The notes beneath the pieces are model-generated. The model ran no database searches. It was not told the DNA's origin and saw only the letters and a list, made by a program, of their open reading frames with translations. Positions 7,635-15,830 of a stretch of DNA of 64,000 nt are shown piece by piece (position 1 is the first letter of the stretch; each line of letters begins with the position of its first letter). The stretch is from Pistricoccus aurantiacus (GTDB lineage Bacteria; Pseudomonadota; Gammaproteobacteria; Pseudomonadales; Halomonadaceae), in the NCBI RefSeq assembly GCF_042682565.1, contig NZ_JBHUIC010000008.1; one strand, given 5' to 3'. The position numbers were made by a program, and so were the translations under genes.

Positions 7635-10600
7635 TTATTTGCGATATCGCGACAACAGCTCACGCAGAATGCCGGGCACTTCCTTTTCCGCCCGAGACAG
7701 CCAGTCCTTGATCTCGTTGACGGGTATATCCTCCCAAGGGCGGGAGGAGCGCCTGCCTTCGCGCCTGCCGTTCCACTGTTGGCCCCTATCCTCTTGCTGT
7801 CGATCGTCCTGTCGATTGTCGCTGTCTTCCCGTTGACGGGAGGAAGCGGAGGCTTGTTCCCTGGGCTCCTTGCCTTCGAGACAGCGGCGCAGGTCTTCCG
7901 CGTCGAGACGATATTTCGCCATCAGAGCGCGAATGCCGTCCTGGCTCAGCAGGCAGGCGATCAACCGGCGCCAGGCGGCTTCGTCGTCGCCGGGCCTGGC
8001 AGTCGGCGCTTCTTCCTCGGGTTTTTCATCAGGCTTTTCAATAATGGAAGGCGCCGGCCTGTCGTTGCGCAATATCGCCGCGGTCAGCAGTTGCTCCCGA
8101 GTGAAGGGCAAGCCCCGGCGGCTCTTGCCGCTGGCGCGAAGGCATATTCGATAAAGTCCGTGCATGGAAGTGGGCAGCACCGCTTCGAAAATCCCTGGCT
8201 CGACTTCATCGAGCGGTAGTTCCAGGCGACTATGATCCGGGCGCTCGATTTCCGCCACCATTCGGGCGCGCCGCTCCAGGGGTAGATCGTACTCGGTGAG
8301 CACAGCGCTGATACCGCACAGGCCGCCGGGGGCGAAACTTTCCTGATCGAGACGCGCCCGCATTCGCAGGTTCGAGTAGGCATGCACGGAAAGGCTGTAG
8401 CGCACGTCCCGAGGGGCTTTTTGTTCGTCATGCTCCGCCAGGTAGCGCTTCCACCGCTTCATGTCGATCTCGAGCACCGCCTGCCAGGTGCCCGCCCGGG
8501 CCGAATGCTCCCCCACCGGCAGTGGCAAACCGAAGCGATAGAAGGCCATGTTGGTGCCCACCGCGTAGGTGGCGCCGCTGGTGGTGGCGACGCCGGGATT
8601 GAGCACTTCTCCCTCCGGCGTTTCGAGCCAGTAGCGTAACAATGGCAAATCCGTGAGCAGAATCACCGTCGCTTCCACATCCGCCTCGGTCATTTGGAAG
8701 GGAATGCGCTGCTTGGCACCGGGAGCGATGCTGCCGCTCGGATCGCGGACGATATCGCCTCGGGTCATGCCGGCAAGAATCTGGTGGAAGTACTTGGTCA
8801 GGCGGAAATGATCGTCGATCCCGCTGTCGAGCCGGCCTGTCAGCAGTAGATAGCCGTCCCGCTCGCCGGCCAGGGCCATCAAGCCGGCGGTGCTGACCTG
8901 GCTTTCATTGCCCAGACCGATGGCGAAGGTGCGCTCGTCGATGGCGCCAGAGGCATCCGCAATGCTCAGGGGTCGATTCTCGATGCCGTCGGTGAAGACG
9001 ACGATCGCCTTCTCGTCGTAATCGGTTACCGGCGCCAGCACATTCCGAGCCATCATCAGGCCGTCGCCGATGGAGGTATGACCCGTCGGGTTGGCGGCAT
9101 GGGCGAGAACGGCGTTGCGGGCGGCTTGGCGTCCCGGGTCCGCCATCTCGTCAGCGGCGATCGGCGTGATGTCCAGACCCGGATAGCTGGCGTCATCGAC
9201 GGGATGAGCGTCGTGGTCGAAGCGCACCAGCCCCAGGGCGTTGCCGGGAGGAACCAGCTCGACGAAGCGTGCCGCCGCCTCGCGCAATACCTCGAGTCGG
9301 CTGGCGCCGAGAGCGCCGGCGGGAGCGTTCATGCTGGCGGACTGATCCAGGGCCAGCATCACCGCGACCTTGGCCCGCGCTCGGGTATTGGCGTGGATCA
9401 TTACGTCCCATTCTTCATCCGTGGCATCGCAGCGCAGACGCACGATACCTGTGGCCACGTCGCCGTCATTGGTGCCGGTATAGGAAATCCATACCCGGGC
9501 GTAGGCAGGAGTTTCAATGTCCGGACGCGGGTCCGCTTCTCCGCTGGTTGGTCCCATGGGGGTGCCGAAGGCGGTATCCGGCGGTCCGGAGGTGACCCTG
9601 GGCCCCTCGATGATGCGTACCGAAGCAGATTGGCAGCCGGTGACCTCGAAGACGATGGCTCGGTAGGTGGTCAGCCCTTCCGGCACGTCGAGGAAACCGA
9701 TTTCCAGCGGCGCCGGGGCGGTGACCCGCAGCGGCCAGGTCAGGCACGGTGCTTGAAGCAGAAAACGCAAAAGCCCCGAGGACACCTCGCGAATCACGTC
9801 TTCCGCCTCGCTCCAGGGCGGGCGGAACTCGGTGCCGGTTTCCAGGGTAAAGGCGTAGACCTTGGGTTTGAGTGGATCGAGCAGATGCCGGGCGTAGACG
9901 TAGTCGGTGCTGGTCCCGGTGGTCGGGTAGAGCCCGAAGGAAAGCCCCGGAGAATAGTGGCGCCCGTTCACCGCTTCGATGCCCAGGCGAAGCTCCTCGG
10001 ATAACGCCTGATACAGACTCAGATCATTTGTCTCGATGTATTCCCGATAGGCGTCCCCCGGCACGCCGCGCTCGCCGTCGTAGGCCGGGTTGAGGAAATT
10101 CATGGTCGGATTGTCGGTCTGGTTCTCGTCGTGGCCCCAGTTGTAGAGAATCAGCTCCGAATAGCTGTGAATGTCAAAGAACCAGCGGATTTGCGGATGC
10201 GTATCGAGCATCCAGATGATGTTTCGGGTCTCCTGCTCCGAGTTCGGTGAGGGGCCGTGATAGACCAGGCTACAGGGGTCCGTGGAGATCGCCGAGGTAT
10301 CCGCTGCTGGAGACAACTGAACGGGAAAATTGAACAGGAAATCGTAGTTGCGGTTGAGATCGGCGCCGATGCAGTCCGGAGCGCCGCCGCTTTGGGTGGG
10401 ATTGCGATTGCGTCGCCAGCCCCCCGCTCCGCCGATCTCGTCCACCGCCTGGCTGTAGTGCAGGCCGTCCGGATTGGCCGTGGGCAGCACATAGAGATGG
10501 TAGCTCTCCATGATCCGGCGAATCTCCGCGGGGCTGTAGCTCACCGGGCCGTAGGAAAGGCCGGTGCCCAGATCGAAGGCTTCGAGCAGATCCGCCGCCA

Positions 10601-10817
10601 GGGACAGGCAGATTTCCGGCGGCATCCATTCCCGAGCGTGAAGCCCGCCGAGCAGAAACACCGCCGGGCGTGGGCCTTCCGCTCCCAGACGAACTGCGTA
10701 GACATTGCGCCCCTGTACCGTCGCATGAGGCAGCGTCATCAGGCGGCAGGTGTCGGGATAGGCATCGGCAAGCGCCGCCAGACCGCTCTCGAATTCACTC
10801 AGATTATGGTAGGCCAT
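7635..10817 (-). CDS. M14 zinc carboxypeptidase fused to a von Willebrand factor A domain
   Basis: The 1060-residue protein starts with a complete M14 domain (1-355). Zinc ligands are H60 and E63 in HAREW and H217 in DIHSYSELILYNW; substrate residues lie in NPDG (115-118) and LNRNYD (154-159); the catalytic glutamate is probably E326 in FTLETGTEF. A beta-rich linker follows (about 360-480), then a vWA domain (about 484-690) with an intact metal site DQSAS (491-495), further beta-rich sequence, and a charged Q/R/D/E-rich stretch (about 960-1030) before a short helical end. No signal peptide is visible, odd for an M14 enzyme. It lies three bases after a 119-residue gene of unknown role. Confidence 0.88.
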   Translation of the reverse strand: MAYHNLSEFESGLAALADAYPDTCRLMTLPHATVQGRNVYAVRLGAEGPRPAVFLLGGLHAREWMPPEICLSLAADLLEAFDLGTGLSYGPVSYSPAEIRRIMESYHLYVLPTANPDGLHYSQAVDEIGGAGGWRRNRNPTQSGGAPDCIGADLNRNYDFLFNFPVQLSPAADTSAISTDPCSLVYHGPSPNSEQETRNIIWMLDTHPQIRWFFDIHSYSELILYNWGHDENQTDNPTMNFLNPAYDGERGVPGDAYREYIETNDLSLYQALSEELRLGIEAVNGRHYSPGLSFGLYPTTGTSTDYVYARHLLDPLKPKVYAFTLETGTEFRPPWSEAEDVIREVSSGLLRFLLQAPCLTWPLRVTAPAPLEIGFLDVPEGLTTYRAIVFEVTGCQSASVRIIEGPRVTSGPPDTAFGTPMGPTSGEADPRPDIETPAYARVWISYTGTNDGDVATGIVRLRCDATDEEWDVMIHANTRARAKVAVMLALDQSASMNAPAGALGASRLEVLREAAARFVELVPPGNALGLVRFDHDAHPVDDASYPGLDITPIAADEMADPGRQAARNAVLAHAANPTGHTSIGDGLMMARNVLAPVTDYDEKAIVVFTDGIENRPLSIADASGAIDERTFAIGLGNESQVSTAGLMALAGERDGYLLLTGRLDSGIDDHFRLTKYFHQILAGMTRGDIVRDPSGSIAPGAKQRIPFQMTEADVEATVILLTDLPLLRYWLETPEGEVLNPGVATTSGATYAVGTNMAFYRFGLPLPVGEHSARAGTWQAVLEIDMKRWKRYLAEHDEQKAPRDVRYSLSVHAYSNLRMRARLDQESFAPGGLCGISAVLTEYDLPLERRARMVAEIERPDHSRLELPLDEVEPGIFEAVLPTSMHGLYRICLRASGKSRRGLPFTREQLLTAAILRNDRPAPSIIEKPDEKPEEEAPTARPGDDEAAWRRLIACLLSQDGIRALMAKYRLDAEDLRRCLEGKEPREQASASSRQREDSDNRQDDRQQEDRGQQWNGRREGRRSSRPWEDIPVNEIKDWLSRAEKEVPGILRELLSRYRK

Positions 10818-10820
10818 GGC

Positions 10821-11180
10821 TCAGTCCTTGACGCCGACCCCGTGGGGCACGCTGCCATCTTCGAGGTAACGATTGCGCTTGCTGAGCTGCACTGCGCGGG
10901 CGGGAGTCTCGCGGGGAGATCGTACCTCGATGCTGGCTTGGGGGGAGGCATCAGAGCGGGATAGCGCCTCGGAAAGATCATCCAGCACATGACGGCGAGC
11001 GATGATTTCCGCCGCATAGCTGCCGTCATCCCGGCGATGAGGGCCGCGTCCCACCAGTTCGATCTCGCGACCTTCGAGAAGATCGAGCATGGCTTGTCCG
11101 CTGGCGGTGACGAGGCGTGCCTGATGCAGAACGGCCTCGGGAGCCTGGGATTCCGGTGCGGCGGGAGGCAAGTCAACCAT
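10821..11180 (-). CDS. Hypothetical protein upstream of the M14/vWA gene
   Basis: This is a 119-residue soluble protein I do not recognise. It begins MVDLPPAAPESQAPE, has a central mixed segment (HQARLVTASGQAMLDLLEGREIEL), a GRGPHRRDDGSYAAEIIARR stretch and a basic C-terminus ending VPHGVGVKD. A good ribosome site (GAGGAG, seven bases before ATG) supports the start. Only three bases separate it from the peptidase gene, so the two are surely cotranscribed. It could be an adaptor or substrate of the peptidase (inference). Confidence 0.7.
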   Translation of the reverse strand: MVDLPPAAPESQAPEAVLHQARLVTASGQAMLDLLEGREIELVGRGPHRRDDGSYAAEIIARRHVLDDLSEALSRSDASPQASIEVRSPRETPARAVQLSKRNRYLEDGSVPHGVGVKD

Positions 11181-11325
11181 GGAATGCTCCTCGGTTCTCT
11201 CCAGTTTCCCCTTCGCCCAAGAGACAGCGTTGCTGGAGGCAAGAACATGGGAAGGATATTACAAGTCTAGCCCATTCCCGCCGCTCGTGAGGTACCTTCG
11301 AACATTCTTTCAGGATGCTGCTTTA

Positions 11326-12039
11326 TCAGGCTTTTGCTTCATAACTTGCTTTCAAACGATAGAATTCGGCGACGATGGCGTCCATTGCTTCAGGGTCGTA
11401 ATCACACAGGCCGCTGACCACCAGTTTCTTGGAGCCGCTGCCGATGATTCGTCCCGCGGAGGTCATGCGAAATTCGAGCAGCGCCTCGCCGCGCTTGCCG
11501 ATGACCTCGAAGGAGGAACCTGCAAATTCGAGCCCCGGCTCCTGCATGGCCAAGTGCTCGAGAGCAAAGCCCATGCTGTTGTAGATCACCAGCGGGCGCT
11601 GAGGATTGAACATGACGCCCTTGTCTTCCATCAACGGCTTCAGATAGTGCGGAAAGTTCTTTCCCGAAAAGGCCACGTAGCGCTGGGTAAAGGCTGCGAC
11701 AGCGGCTTCGTCATGCGTCACATCGCCACTGCACTCGACTTCCAGATAGACCTTGCCTGAGGTATCGGCAACACGAATCACCCCTGCTTCGTCTCGCTGG
11801 AAATCAAGACCGACGCCGGCGCCCACCATACTGCAGAACCGAAAACTCATGCGCTGGAACAAGCCGAAACGCTCGAGCACCAACGCAAAAAGCAGATCGC
11901 CAGGCACGCAGAAGCGCCGGGCATCAGGATTGTGGATCGGGTTGTAGTCACCGGCGATTCGTTTGGCGAAATGGCTCGCCTGATCCGCATCAATAGTGAT
12001 GCGTCCATCACGGATCGTGTAAAACTCGTCAAGAAACAT
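11326..12039 (-). CDS. DUF3581 family protein
   Basis: This 237-residue protein matches what I know of DUF3581, a gammaproteobacterial family. Its N-terminal FAKRIAGDYNPIH resembles the catalytic D-x4-H region of MaoC/hot-dog hydratases, where the motif binds acyl-CoA, and the rest (GSKKLVVSGLCDYDPEAM) fits a second hot-dog-like half. The enzyme activity is not established. The gene stands alone, divergent from nhaD. The start is the first Met; its ribosome site (AGGCAAA) is weak. Confidence 0.75.
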   Translation of the reverse strand: MFLDEFYTIRDGRITIDADQASHFAKRIAGDYNPIHNPDARRFCVPGDLLFALVLERFGLFQRMSFRFCSMVGAGVGLDFQRDEAGVIRVADTSGKVYLEVECSGDVTHDEAAVAAFTQRYVAFSGKNFPHYLKPLMEDKGVMFNPQRPLVIYNSMGFALEHLAMQEPGLEFAGSSFEVIGKRGEALLEFRMTSAGRIIGSGSKKLVVSGLCDYDPEAMDAIVAEFYRLKASYEAKA

Positions 12040-12292
12040 TGCAAAATTTGCCTGAATGCTGAAAACGGCAAGCCAGAATGGAAGCCAACGCCCTAGTTCG
12101 CTATTGAATTTCTTGCACCATGCCGATAGGCGCCCTGCGGATCAAGAAAGGCAGGTTGTACCACAGCTTAGGCGAAGGTTGACAGGACATTGTGTCCTCG
12201 ATCGGTATAGTCTGATGCACGTCAAATTAGCCTATCCGGTGAACATGCTAGCATCCCGGTCACCCCAACCTGCCAAATCGATACGCATACCA

Positions 12293-13768
12293 ATGAAAAA
12301 TCTCCATTTTATCTTCAACCCTCCACCTAGAGTCTTCGTTTGCCTCTGCCTGTTCATGGCGGCTTTCGTCTTCAGCACTTCGGCATTCGCCATTACCGGC
12401 GAACTGGATCTGACCGGCTCATTGGTTGGAGGCATCTGCGTTGGCATCTTCATCATTGCCTATCTACTGGTAATGGGCGAAGAGAAGCTGCATATGCGCA
12501 AGTCCAAGCCAGTATTGGTGGCGGCGGGCATCATTTGGGGACTGATCGGCTGGGTCTACGTCAATGCGGGGCTGCCGGATGCGGCGGAGGAAGCGTTCAG
12601 CGAAACCTTGCTGGAATACACCGAGCTGATGCTGTTTCTTCTCGTGGCGATGACCTATATCAATGCCATGGAGGAGAGACGTGTTTTCGATGCCTTGCGC
12701 GCCTGGATCGTCAAGAAAGGCTTCAGCTATCGTTCGCTGTTCTGGATTACCGGCCTGCTCGCCTTCGTCATCTCGCCGGTCGCCGACAACCTGACGACCG
12801 CGCTACTGATGTGTGCGGTGGTGACCAAGGTGGCGGAAGGCGACAAGAAGTTCATCAATCTCTGCGCGATCAATATTGTTATTGCAGCCAACGCGGGTGG
12901 CGCCTTCAGCCCCTTTGGCGATATCACCACTCTGATGGTCTGGCAGGCAGGAATCGTGGAATTCCATGAATTCTTCGAGCTCTTTGTTCCATCGCTGGTC
13001 AACTATCTGATTCCCGCGATTGCCATGAGCTTTTTTATCCAGAACCGCCAGCCGGATGCCTTGCGGGAGGAAGTGGAACTCAAGCGCGGTGCCTTTCGTA
13101 TCATCGGCTTGTTTCTGCTGACCGTGGCGACGGCGGTGGCTTGTCATATCTTTCTGCATCTACCGCCGGTGCTGGGCATGATGACCGGGCTAGGCTATCT
13201 GCAGTTCTTCGGCTATTACCTGCGCCGGAGCCTGCCGCGCTCTCTGGCGCGCAAGCGCACGCGCTATCTGCAGCGAGGCGATCAGAAAAAGCTCGAGCGC
13301 CTAGGTAGCGTAGTGCCCTTCGACGTGTTCAGCCGTGTCGCGCGCTCCGAGTGGGATACCCTGCTGTTCTTTTACGGCGTGGTGATGTGCGTGGGCGGAC
13401 TGGGCTTTCTCGGCTATCTGGCCTCGCTATCGGATCTGCTCTATACCCAATGGGACGCGACCTGGGCCAACGTCATACTGGGACTGGTTTCCGCCGTCGT
13501 CGATAATATTCCCGTCATGTTCGCAGTACTGACCATGCAGCCGGACATGTCTCATGGGCATTGGCTCTTGATCACTCTCACCGCCGGTGTGGGCGGCAGC
13601 CTGCTATCAATAGGCTCCGCCGCCGGCGTTGCCCTGATGGGCCAGGCTCGGGGTTATTACACTTTCATGGGCCATCTCAAATGGGCGCCGGTCATACTGC
13701 TGGGCTATATCGCCAGTGTTCTGATGCATCTGTGGTTGAACGCGGCGAGCTTCACCCTTTCCGGCTAG
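12293..13768 (+). CDS. nhaD: NhaD family Na+/H+ antiporter
   Basis: This is a 491-residue membrane protein with an N-terminal hydrophobic leader and about 12 further helices. NhaD features are the segment FVISPVADNLTTALLMCAVV, the conserved IVIAANAGGAFSPFGDITTLMVWQ and a C-terminal DNIPVMFAVLTMQPDMSHGHWLL. It expels sodium (or lithium) in exchange for protons, fitting a salt-tolerant host. The frame is open upstream to 12056, overlapping the leader region; ATG at 12293 gives normal NhaD length but no strong ribosome site is present, so a start at 12214 or 12246 is possible. A strong terminator follows at 13800. Confidence 0.92.
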   Translation: MKNLHFIFNPPPRVFVCLCLFMAAFVFSTSAFAITGELDLTGSLVGGICVGIFIIAYLLVMGEEKLHMRKSKPVLVAAGIIWGLIGWVYVNAGLPDAAEEAFSETLLEYTELMLFLLVAMTYINAMEERRVFDALRAWIVKKGFSYRSLFWITGLLAFVISPVADNLTTALLMCAVVTKVAEGDKKFINLCAINIVIAANAGGAFSPFGDITTLMVWQAGIVEFHEFFELFVPSLVNYLIPAIAMSFFIQNRQPDALREEVELKRGAFRIIGLFLLTVATAVACHIFLHLPPVLGMMTGLGYLQFFGYYLRRSLPRSLARKRTRYLQRGDQKKLERLGSVVPFDVFSRVARSEWDTLLFFYGVVMCVGGLGFLGYLASLSDLLYTQWDATWANVILGLVSAVVDNIPVMFAVLTMQPDMSHGHWLLITLTAGVGGSLLSIGSAAGVALMGQARGYYTFMGHLKWAPVILLGYIASVLMHLWLNAASFTLSG

Positions 13769-13799
13769 CCAGCCGTCATCGATCGGTAAAATGCAAATC

Positions 13800-13837
13800 A
13801 ACCTCCTTGTTGAACAGAACCACCAAGGAGGTTTTTT
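13800..13837 (+). terminator. Rho-independent terminator of nhaD
   Basis: A perfect ten-base-pair stem, AACCTCCTTG (13800-13809) with CAAGGAGGTT (13824-13833), encloses a 14-base loop and runs into six T. It lies about 30 bases past the nhaD stop codon. Confidence 0.9.
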
Positions 13838-14153
13838 GTTATATCGATATTCGAATCGGATATTAAAGAATATATTCATTCCTGCTTCCGAGAATCGTGC
13901 CACTTACGCAAGGGGTGGCTTAGAGAAGCCAAGCCTTATATTCCGAATTAGGCATACTAAAGATGCCATTTTTTCCGTACCCTTGGCCATTACAATTAGA
14001 TACCATACCCATGGGCTGAACCATGTCAGGGGAGCAGGGCGAGGGAGCATTGTTCGCAATCATAATGATAACTTATTTAATTAGTGAACTACGATCATTA
14101 GCTGTCTGGTTGCGCTGCCCTTTCGCTCCGCTGAATAGGCGGCTCGACGACTG
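13838..14153. other. AT-rich intergenic region, no gene seen
   Basis: This stretch between the nhaD terminator and the PstS-like gene is richer in A and T than its surroundings. An open frame of 97 codons crosses it, but it starts inside the terminator, has no ribosome site and no recognisable similarity. A weak hairpin (GGCAT at 13951-13955 with ATGCC at 13963-13967, then a T-run) is the only other structure. It probably contains the promoter of the downstream three-gene cluster. Confidence 0.5.
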
Positions 14154-14591
14154 ATGGCAACCTCGATAACACGCTTGATCTACCTGATGGTAGCCCTGCT
14201 GCTGTGGGCAACCGAACTGCAAGCTGACGAGGACGATCTCGTGCTGATCGCCAACCCCAGCGTCGAGACTCATCAGCTCAATCGAGACACGGCGCGCGCC
14301 ATGTTCGCGATGCGACAGCGTACTTGGCCGGACGGTCAGGCGGCTAGAATCTTCGTCCTGCCCAACGACGACCACAGCCATGAACGCTTTGTAAAGCAAT
14401 TCCTGAACGTTTATCCCCACCAGTTGCAAATGGCCTGGGATCGTGTGGTGTTCTCGGGAACCGGTCAAGCGCCTTCACAGGTAGATACGGAGGCAGAAAT
14501 GCTGGAACAAGTCGCCTCCACTCCGGGAGGCATGGGATACCTTGAGAAAAAATATCTGGACGACCGCGTTAATGTCATACCCCTGGACTAA
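14154..14591 (+). CDS. PstS-like periplasmic substrate-binding protein, short form
   Basis: This 145-residue protein has an N-terminal signal peptide (hydrophobic about 8-20, cleavage probably after LQADE region). The mature part is of the short PstS-like type: LVLIANPSVETHQLNRDTARAMFAM, then WPDGQAARIFVLPNDDHSHERFVKQFL and the closing TPGGMGYLEKKYLDD. Such short relatives of phosphate-binding proteins are often encoded next to membrane c-di-GMP proteins and are thought to act as sensory inputs, not transport. It is followed after seven bases by a porin-like gene and then a GGDEF-EAL gene. Confidence 0.78.
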   Translation: MATSITRLIYLMVALLLWATELQADEDDLVLIANPSVETHQLNRDTARAMFAMRQRTWPDGQAARIFVLPNDDHSHERFVKQFLNVYPHQLQMAWDRVVFSGTGQAPSQVDTEAEMLEQVASTPGGMGYLEKKYLDDRVNVIPLD

Positions 14592-14598
14592 TTCCATC

Positions 14599-15774
14599 AT
14601 GAAAGCCTGGCTGGCTTCATGGCTCATGGTGGCGAGCATTTCCTCTGCCTGGGCCAACGGTGCGCTGGAAACCCTGCAGGTGCATGGTTTTCTTTCTCAA
14701 GCCTTGACTATTACCGATGACAACGACTTCTTCGGCCCGAGTAGCGATAATGGCGGCAGCTGGCAGTTCACCGAACTCGGCGCCAACGTCTCGCTAAGGC
14801 CCGACGAGGATATTCTACTGGCGGCTCAGGTGCTTAGCCGTCGCGCCGGCGGCGATGCCAGCGATGCCAATCCGGAACTCGACTACGCGGTTCTCGACTA
14901 TCAGCCTATTACCACTCAGCAGCGTACTGTTGGCGTCCAGTTAGGTCGCTTTAAAAACCCTTATGGTTTCTACAATCAGACTCGGGATGTCGCCTTTACC
15001 CGTCCTGGTATTCTGCTGCCTCAATCAATCTATTTCGACCGCAGTCGATCCCTGGCACTTTCCGGGGATGGACTTAGCACCTACTGGGAGGAGCGCATTC
15101 CCACCGGTACGCTGCGGGCTCAGTTGGGTCTTGGCTACCCGCAGAAAGCGGATAGCACGGAATTGAACCTGGGCTTGAATAAGGAAAGAGCCGATCCACG
15201 CTTCTCAACCGTGGGCCAGCTACGCTACGAACATGGTGGTGGTGATTTTATTGCGGCGTTGAGCGCCGCTAGCATCAATTACAAATTGCAGATAGAGAGT
15301 GTTGAAAGGTCCAGTAACGAGGATTTACGCCTCGAGCCATTGATAGTATCGCTTCAGTACAATGCGGCGGATTGGAGTTTGACCGGGGAGTATGGTCTAA
15401 GAAAACTGTCTCTCTCAAATACGAACAACCTGCAAGACGACTCGGATATCACTAGCGAAAGCTGGTATGTACAGTATACCCGACGCATGAACAATAACTG
15501 GCGCTGGCTGATTCGTTATGACGATCTGGTCAACAACCGCGACGACCGATCCGGCAAGGCTTATGAAGCCAGCGGCCTAGGACCAGATTATTCACAGTAC
15601 GCTCGCGATATTACCCTAGGGGCACAGTGGGATATTCATCCCCAGGTCATGCTGGCTGCGGAGTATCATCACGTGCAGGGCACCGGCTGGCTGTCTCTGC
15701 AGGATAATCCCGATCCCGATGAAACAGAAGAACGCTGGAATATGCTGCTTTTGCAACTGTCGCTGCGTTTCTAG
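14599..15774 (+). CDS. Outer-membrane porin-like beta-barrel protein
   Basis: This 391-residue protein has a signal peptide (MKAWLASWLMVASISSAWA, cleavage about 19-20) and alternating beta-strand sequence to the end. It terminates in LLLQLSLRF; a final aromatic residue after alternating hydrophobics is the outer-membrane barrel signal. The start at 14599 is chosen because it begins the signal peptide; the longer frame overlaps the previous gene. It sits between the PstS-like and GGDEF-EAL genes and is probably cotranscribed with them. The substrate is unknown; a role in ligand entry or sensing with its neighbours is inference. Confidence 0.78.
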   Translation: MKAWLASWLMVASISSAWANGALETLQVHGFLSQALTITDDNDFFGPSSDNGGSWQFTELGANVSLRPDEDILLAAQVLSRRAGGDASDANPELDYAVLDYQPITTQQRTVGVQLGRFKNPYGFYNQTRDVAFTRPGILLPQSIYFDRSRSLALSGDGLSTYWEERIPTGTLRAQLGLGYPQKADSTELNLGLNKERADPRFSTVGQLRYEHGGGDFIAALSAASINYKLQIESVERSSNEDLRLEPLIVSLQYNAADWSLTGEYGLRKLSLSNTNNLQDDSDITSESWYVQYTRRMNNNWRWLIRYDDLVNNRDDRSGKAYEASGLGPDYSQYARDITLGAQWDIHPQVMLAAEYHHVQGTGWLSLQDNPDPDETEERWNMLLLQLSLRF

Positions 15775-15830
15775 GAAGATAGCAATATGAGCATCTTGCG
15801 ACGACCGTTTTTGGTAATTCCTGGAATCTC

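Noticed and set aside
13791..14084. 97-codon frame in the nhaD downstream region
   Set aside because: It begins within the terminator hairpin, has no ribosome site and no similarity.
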